35,260 nucleotides of DNA, from positions 1 through 35,260 of the forward strand of contig JAHEYS010000064.1 of the NCBI GenBank assembly GCA_023251475.1. Reading direction: 5' to 3'. The translations under genes were made by a program, and so were the position numbers. This document shows, in pieces, positions 31,987-35,260 of the stretch; position 1 is the first letter of the stretch; the number at the start of each line of letters is the position of its first letter. This DNA comes from Prolixibacteraceae bacterium (GTDB taxonomy: Bacteria > Bacteroidota > Bacteroidia > Bacteroidales > Prolixibacteraceae). The notes below the pieces were generated by a model. That model was not told the origin of the DNA. It saw only the letters and a list, made by a program, of their open reading frames with translations, and did not search any database.

Positions 31987-33879
31987 ATGAGAAAATGGCG
32001 GATTGAAGACTCAGCTGAGCTTTACAACATTACCGGATGGGGAATTAATTATTTTTCAATCAATGAAAAAGGACAGGTTGTAGTTACTCCCAGGAAAAAC
32101 GGCGTTGAAGTTGACCTTAAAGAGCTGGTGGAAGAGCTTCAGTTGCGGGATGTTTCGGCTCCAATGCTGATCCGGTTCCCTGATATTCTTGACAGCAGGA
32201 TCGAGAAAATGGCCAGCTGCTTTAAAATAGCTTCAGAAGAGTACCTTTACAAGGCGCAGAATTTTATCATCTATCCCATCAAGGTCAATCAGATGCGACC
32301 CGTTGTAGAGGAGATTGTGGGTCATGGCAAAAAATTCAATATTGGCCTCGAAGCGGGGTCAAAACCGGAGCTTCATGCCGTAATAGCCATCAATACAGAT
32401 AATGATTCGCTCATTATCTGCAACGGATACAAGGATGAGGATTATATTGAGCTGGCACTTCTGGCGCAGAAGATGGGGCGACGCATCTTCCTGGTTGTTG
32501 AAAAACTCAGCGAACTAAAACTGATTATTAAAATTGCGAAGCAGTTCAAAATAAAACCCAATCTTGGGATAAGGATTAAACTGGCCAGCTCGGGCAGTGG
32601 AAAATGGGAAGATTCAGGGGGTGATGTAAGTAAATTCGGACTTACTTCCAGTGAGTTACTCGAAGCGCTTGATATTCTGGAAAGGAATAAGATGAAAGAT
32701 TGTCTGCATCTTGTCCATTTTCATATTGGCAGTCAGGTCAATAAAATCAGGCGGATTAAAATTGCCATAAGGGAGGCCTCCCAGTTTTATGTTCAGCTCC
32801 ATCTCAACGGTTATAATATTAGTTTTGTTGATATTGGAGGCGGATTAGGTGTGGATTATGATGGCACCCGTTCGTCGAACAGTGAAAGCAGTGTAAACTA
32901 CAGCATTCAGGAGTATGTTAACGATGTGATTTCGACGATGGTTGATGTGAGCGATAAAAATAATCTGCCCCATCCCAATATTATCACTGAGTCGGGGAGA
33001 TCACTTACAGCACATCACTCTGTACTGATATTTGAAGTGCTGGAAGCCACCACATTGCCCGTCTGGGAAGATGATGAAGAGATTGATCCGAATGATCACG
33101 AGTTGCTTAAAGAGCTTTTTTCGCTCTGGAATACCCTGAACCAGACCAGAATGCACGAAACCTGGCACGATGCCCAACAGATCCGGGAAGAGGCGTTGGA
33201 CCGTTTCAGCCTCGGGCTACTGGATATTCAGACCCGGGCTAAAATAGAAAGGTTATTCTGGTCGATCGCCAGAGAGGTACAGCAGATGACAAATGGGATG
33301 AAGCATGTTTCAGAAGAGTTGCTGAATCTGCCCAAACTGCTGTCGGACAAATATTTCTGTAATTTTTCGCTCTTCCAGTCGTTGCCTGACTCCTGGGCTA
33401 TTGATCAGATTTTTCCCATTATTCCCATTCAGCGGCTAGATGAGAAACCAGACCGGTCTGCCACCTTGCAGGACATCACCTGCGACTCGGATGGAAAAAT
33501 AGATAACTTTATCTCTACCAGAAATCTATCCTATTACCTTCCGGTCCACTCTCTCAAACCGAAGGAACCCTATTACATTGGAGTATTCCTGGTAGGGGCA
33601 TATCAGGAAATACTGGGTGATTTGCATAATCTGTTCGGAGATACCAATGCCGTTCACGTATCGGTTGACGACAAGGGTTATAGCATCGACCAGATCATAG
33701 ACGGTGAAACGGTAGCTGAAGTCCTTGAGTATGTACAATACAACCCCAAAAAATTGGTCCGGACCGTAGAAACATGGGTAACATCCTCCGTGAAATCGGG
33801 AATTATTACAGCCGAAGAGGGGAAAGAGTTTCTTTCAAATTATAGGTCCGGGTTATACGGCTACACTTATTTGGAGTAA
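31987..33879 (+). CDS. speA: Biosynthetic arginine decarboxylase
   Basis: The 630-residue protein is of normal SpeA length. It starts with WRIEDSAELYNITGWG, and the PLP lysine is Lys99 in YPIKVNQ. The alanine-racemase-like barrel follows with GLEAGSKPEL, HFHIGSQV and FVDIGGGLGVDYDG. An ESGRSLTAHHSV motif and the inserted helical region typical of long SpeA proteins come next, and then the C-terminal beta domain with GVFLVGAYQEILGDLHNLFGD. It converts arginine to agmatine plus CO2, the first step of polyamine synthesis by the agmatine route. No agmatine-processing gene is adjacent. A good terminator hairpin lies about 100 bases after the stop. Confidence 0.96.
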   Translation: MRKWRIEDSAELYNITGWGINYFSINEKGQVVVTPRKNGVEVDLKELVEELQLRDVSAPMLIRFPDILDSRIEKMASCFKIASEEYLYKAQNFIIYPIKVNQMRPVVEEIVGHGKKFNIGLEAGSKPELHAVIAINTDNDSLIICNGYKDEDYIELALLAQKMGRRIFLVVEKLSELKLIIKIAKQFKIKPNLGIRIKLASSGSGKWEDSGGDVSKFGLTSSELLEALDILERNKMKDCLHLVHFHIGSQVNKIRRIKIAIREASQFYVQLHLNGYNISFVDIGGGLGVDYDGTRSSNSESSVNYSIQEYVNDVISTMVDVSDKNNLPHPNIITESGRSLTAHHSVLIFEVLEATTLPVWEDDEEIDPNDHELLKELFSLWNTLNQTRMHETWHDAQQIREEALDRFSLGLLDIQTRAKIERLFWSIAREVQQMTNGMKHVSEELLNLPKLLSDKYFCNFSLFQSLPDSWAIDQIFPIIPIQRLDEKPDRSATLQDITCDSDGKIDNFISTRNLSYYLPVHSLKPKEPYYIGVFLVGAYQEILGDLHNLFGDTNAVHVSVDDKGYSIDQIIDGETVAEVLEYVQYNPKKLVRTVETWVTSSVKSGIITAEEGKEFLSNYRSGLYGYTYLE

Positions 33880-33982
33880 AATATTCCTGGTAATTTTTGA
33901 ATCAAAAAAGATATAGCTATATTACCAATTTGGATATTTATTCTGCTAAATAATCTAATTTTTCATGTCTGTATGCCAGGCC

Positions 33983-34019
33983 AAAAGGCTGAACCAAATT
34001 ACTACTGGATCAGCCTTTT
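33983..34019 (+). terminator. Terminator hairpin after speA
   Basis: AAAAGGCTGA (33983-33992) pairs with TCAGCCTTTT (34010-34019) over 10 bp, extended inward by two G-C pairs after one mismatch. The 3' arm supplies a T run, as in intrinsic terminators. Confidence 0.75.
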
Positions 34020-34045
34020 AACAAAAGCAACGCTCTTTTGTTAAA
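34017..34045 (+). terminator. Second hairpin overlapping the speA terminator
   Basis: TTTAACAAAAG (34017-34027) and CTTTTGTTAAA (34035-34045) form an 11-bp stem around a 7-base loop. Its left arm shares three bases with the 3' arm of the first hairpin. It may be a back-up terminator. Confidence 0.5.
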
Positions 34046-34357
34046 AAAATCAGATATTAAACAAAAACAGGTAACAAAGTTAACCTTATACCTATTAATA
34101 CTTGAGTTATTAATCATATTTGTCAAATAGATTCTGATTTAAAAATTTAAAAATTATGATATATAATGAATTTTGGACGGCAGAAATAACATTTCAGCTC
34201 GTTTAAGATCAGTTACTTTATTTTTACATTAAAAACAATTCCTTTGAACGATTAGCAGTAAAATCATAAAGAAATCTGAATATAATTTAACTGTAATTTT
34301 TAAAAAATTAAACTGTAAAAATTAAAAAAGAAAAGTAAAATTTTTATTTACATTTTA

Positions 34358-34387
34358 TTGTTTTTCAAATTATATTAACTATATTTG
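34358..34387 (+). promoter_or_regulatory. Promoter upstream of the SprB-repeat protein gene
   Basis: TTG at 34358-34360 and TATATTTG at 34380-34387 are 19 bases apart. The -7 box is exact and the spacing fits Bacteroidota promoters. It would give a leader of about 300 bases before the coding region, containing the structured segment. Confidence 0.55.
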
Positions 34388-34517
34388 TTAAACTGACTTT
34401 ATTTTTTAAGAAATGTATTTTATTGATAAAAAATGACCTTAAAACATTATTTATTATAGAAAAAACCAGAAGTGCAATCCTGAAAATTCAATAAATCCTA
34501 CCTTATATTCTGAATTT

Positions 34518-34620
34518 TTGCTATCGTCTTTGATAAAAAACAATCAAAGTGTCATTGTTAACTGGTAGCAATAGCGTGTTTATGGTGATTTAACACCGGC
34601 GTAAAGCCGAAAAAATCCGG
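34518..34620 (+). promoter_or_regulatory. Structured leader RNA candidate
   Basis: Several nested or adjacent stems occur in about 100 bases. TTGCTA (34518-34523) pairs with TAGCAA (34566-34571), enclosing CTTTGAT/ATCAAAG (34528-34534 with 34543-34549). Then come GGTG/CACC (34584-34587 with 34594-34597) and CGGC/GCCG (34597-34600 with 34606-34609), followed by CCGG. The segment GGCGTAAAGCC faintly resembles the core of the class I cyclic-di-GMP riboswitch (ACGCAAAGCC), but I cannot fit the whole consensus. It lies 73-175 bases before the adhesin start. Confidence 0.4.
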
Positions 34621-34692
34621 ATAATCGTTCAATAATTAACGAATATCTATTAATTAGAAAACTAAATATCCTTATTTAGAACCAATAGAAAC

Positions 34693-35260
34693 TTGCGGTT
34701 TATATATATCATATTGATTTTAAAGTTACTCATCTATGACAATCTGTTATACGGATCATCTGATAGGGTAGAAAGAAGTATAAGCCTGTGCACTACTGAT
34801 CATGCCACCTCCATTTTACCAGACCAGCAAACAATTACTGAAAACACAGTAAATCAATCTGTAACAACCACTTTTACATCGGTTAATGTTAAATGTTATG
34901 GCGGAAGTACCGGCGCTATCGACATTACAGTATCGGGTGGAACAAACTACACCTTTTCCTGGACAGCAAGCGCCGGAGGTGTCATCCCGTCGGGTCAGGC
35001 CAATAATGAGGATCTGACAGGATTGTTAGCAGGCACTTACACCGTCTCCGTATTTGATAATGGTGTTTTGGATGGGACGACCACCGTTGTAATTACTGCG
35101 CCGAATGCCGCACTTTCGGTCTCGATTAGTCAGACAGACGTAAAATGTAAAGGAGATGCAACCGGATCGGTAGTGATCACTCCGGCCGGGGGCACTGCCC
35201 CTTATGTAATAACTCCGGCGCAGATTGGACTATCAGCTGGTTTGCACACCTTTACCGTAA
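34693..35260 (+). CDS. SprB-repeat surface protein, N-terminal fragment (runs off the right edge)
   Basis: The frame is open from 34666 to the end of the window and is absent from the ORF track because its stop lies outside. Two SprB-type repeats are visible: SVNVKCYGGSTGAIDITVSGG with DLTGLLAGTYTVSVFD, and QTDVKCKGDATGSVVITPAGG with GLSAGLHTFTV. Such repeats build long Bacteroidota surface adhesins that are exported by the T9SS, so SprA of this window is the likely exporter; the C-terminal sorting domain is outside. No ATG is in frame before the repeats. The best start is TTG at 34693, giving the signal-like MRFIYIILILKLLIYDNLLYG. Alternatives are an upstream frameshift or a decayed 5' end. 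Confidence 0.85.
   Translation, partial: MRFIYIILILKLLIYDNLLYGSSDRVERSISLCTTDHATSILPDQQTITENTVNQSVTTTFTSVNVKCYGGSTGAIDITVSGGTNYTFSWTASAGGVIPSGQANNEDLTGLLAGTYTVSVFDNGVLDGTTTVVITAPNAALSVSISQTDVKCKGDATGSVVITPAGGTAPYVITPAQIGLSAGLHTFTV

Larger units (their letters stand above)
33880..34692. other. Long AT-rich non-coding region before the surface-protein gene
   Basis: This 813-base stretch has no credible gene. It holds the speA terminator pair (33983-34045), a very AT-rich middle (about 34050-34500) with many A and T runs, a promoter (34358-34387) and a compact, more GC-rich structured segment (34518-34620). The tiny reading frame beginning ATGATATATAATG near 34157 codes for only 15 residues and is not supported. 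Confidence 0.75.

Noticed and set aside
34584-34620. Firm call of a cyclic-di-GMP class I riboswitch
   Set aside because: Only a short core-like segment matches; the second helix with its tetraloop receptor could not be identified, so it is kept as a structured-leader candidate only.

Overview
The window looks like the chromosome of a free-living, gliding or T9SS-bearing Bacteroidota, probably Bacteroidales/Marinilabiliales-like. The evidence is a full-length SprA translocon protein, a PorP/SprF protein, a SprB-repeat surface protein, TAnnTTTG-type -7 promoter boxes, little Shine-Dalgarno signal, and the futalosine menaquinone gene mqnC. No tRNA, rRNA, CRISPR array, insertion sequence or phage gene was seen.

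Layout. 1-1013: 5' half of ppk (polyphosphate kinase, minus strand, cut by the window edge and absent from the ORF track), divergent from a large TPR protein gene with a good promoter. 3434-5143 (minus): a PorP/SprF-family gene and gcvH, separated by a long hairpin. 5444-7104 (plus): tsaE followed by an alanine-dehydrogenase-like gene whose four key active-site positions are all substituted. 7277-11084 (plus): a small polysaccharide-degradation cluster (DUF1961 protein, a short orphan ORF, a DUF4962/heparinase II/III lyase-like enzyme) without SusC/SusD. 11175-13017 (minus): a DUF3124 lipoprotein and a translationally coupled pair of a coiled-coil J-domain protein and a HIRAN-domain protein. 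13357-18107 (minus): type I pullulanase with a small membrane protein, then RNase R. 18224-18922 (plus): ComF-type phosphoribosyltransferase. 19035-28931 (minus): pdxA-ruvA-sprA-ubiX, probably one transcription unit at least for the first three. 29103-30530 (minus): M17 leucyl aminopeptidase. 30708-33879 (plus): mqnC (menaquinone) and speA (arginine decarboxylase). 33880-34692 is a long, very AT-rich non-coding stretch with a terminator, a promoter and a compact structured leader. It ends in the start of a SprB-repeat surface protein that runs off the right edge and is also absent from the ORF track.

How the genes fit together. Most are housekeeping genes: polyphosphate, glycine cleavage, t6A tRNA modification, RNA decay, recombination, PLP, menaquinone, prenyl-FMN, polyamine and glycogen/alpha-glucan use. 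The theme linking distant parts is type IX secretion: SprA is the outer-membrane channel, PorP/SprF proteins assist delivery or attachment of SprB-like proteins, and the right-edge protein is a probable cargo. Both sprA and this cargo gene lack a usable ATG and appear to start at TTG.

The most interesting points are the active-site-stripped alanine dehydrogenase homologue beside tsaE, the J-domain/HIRAN overlapping pair, the structured leader before the adhesin, and a long inverted repeat in front of mqnC whose right arm can also pair with the mqnC start codon. All calls come from reading sequence and family knowledge; no database search was run.
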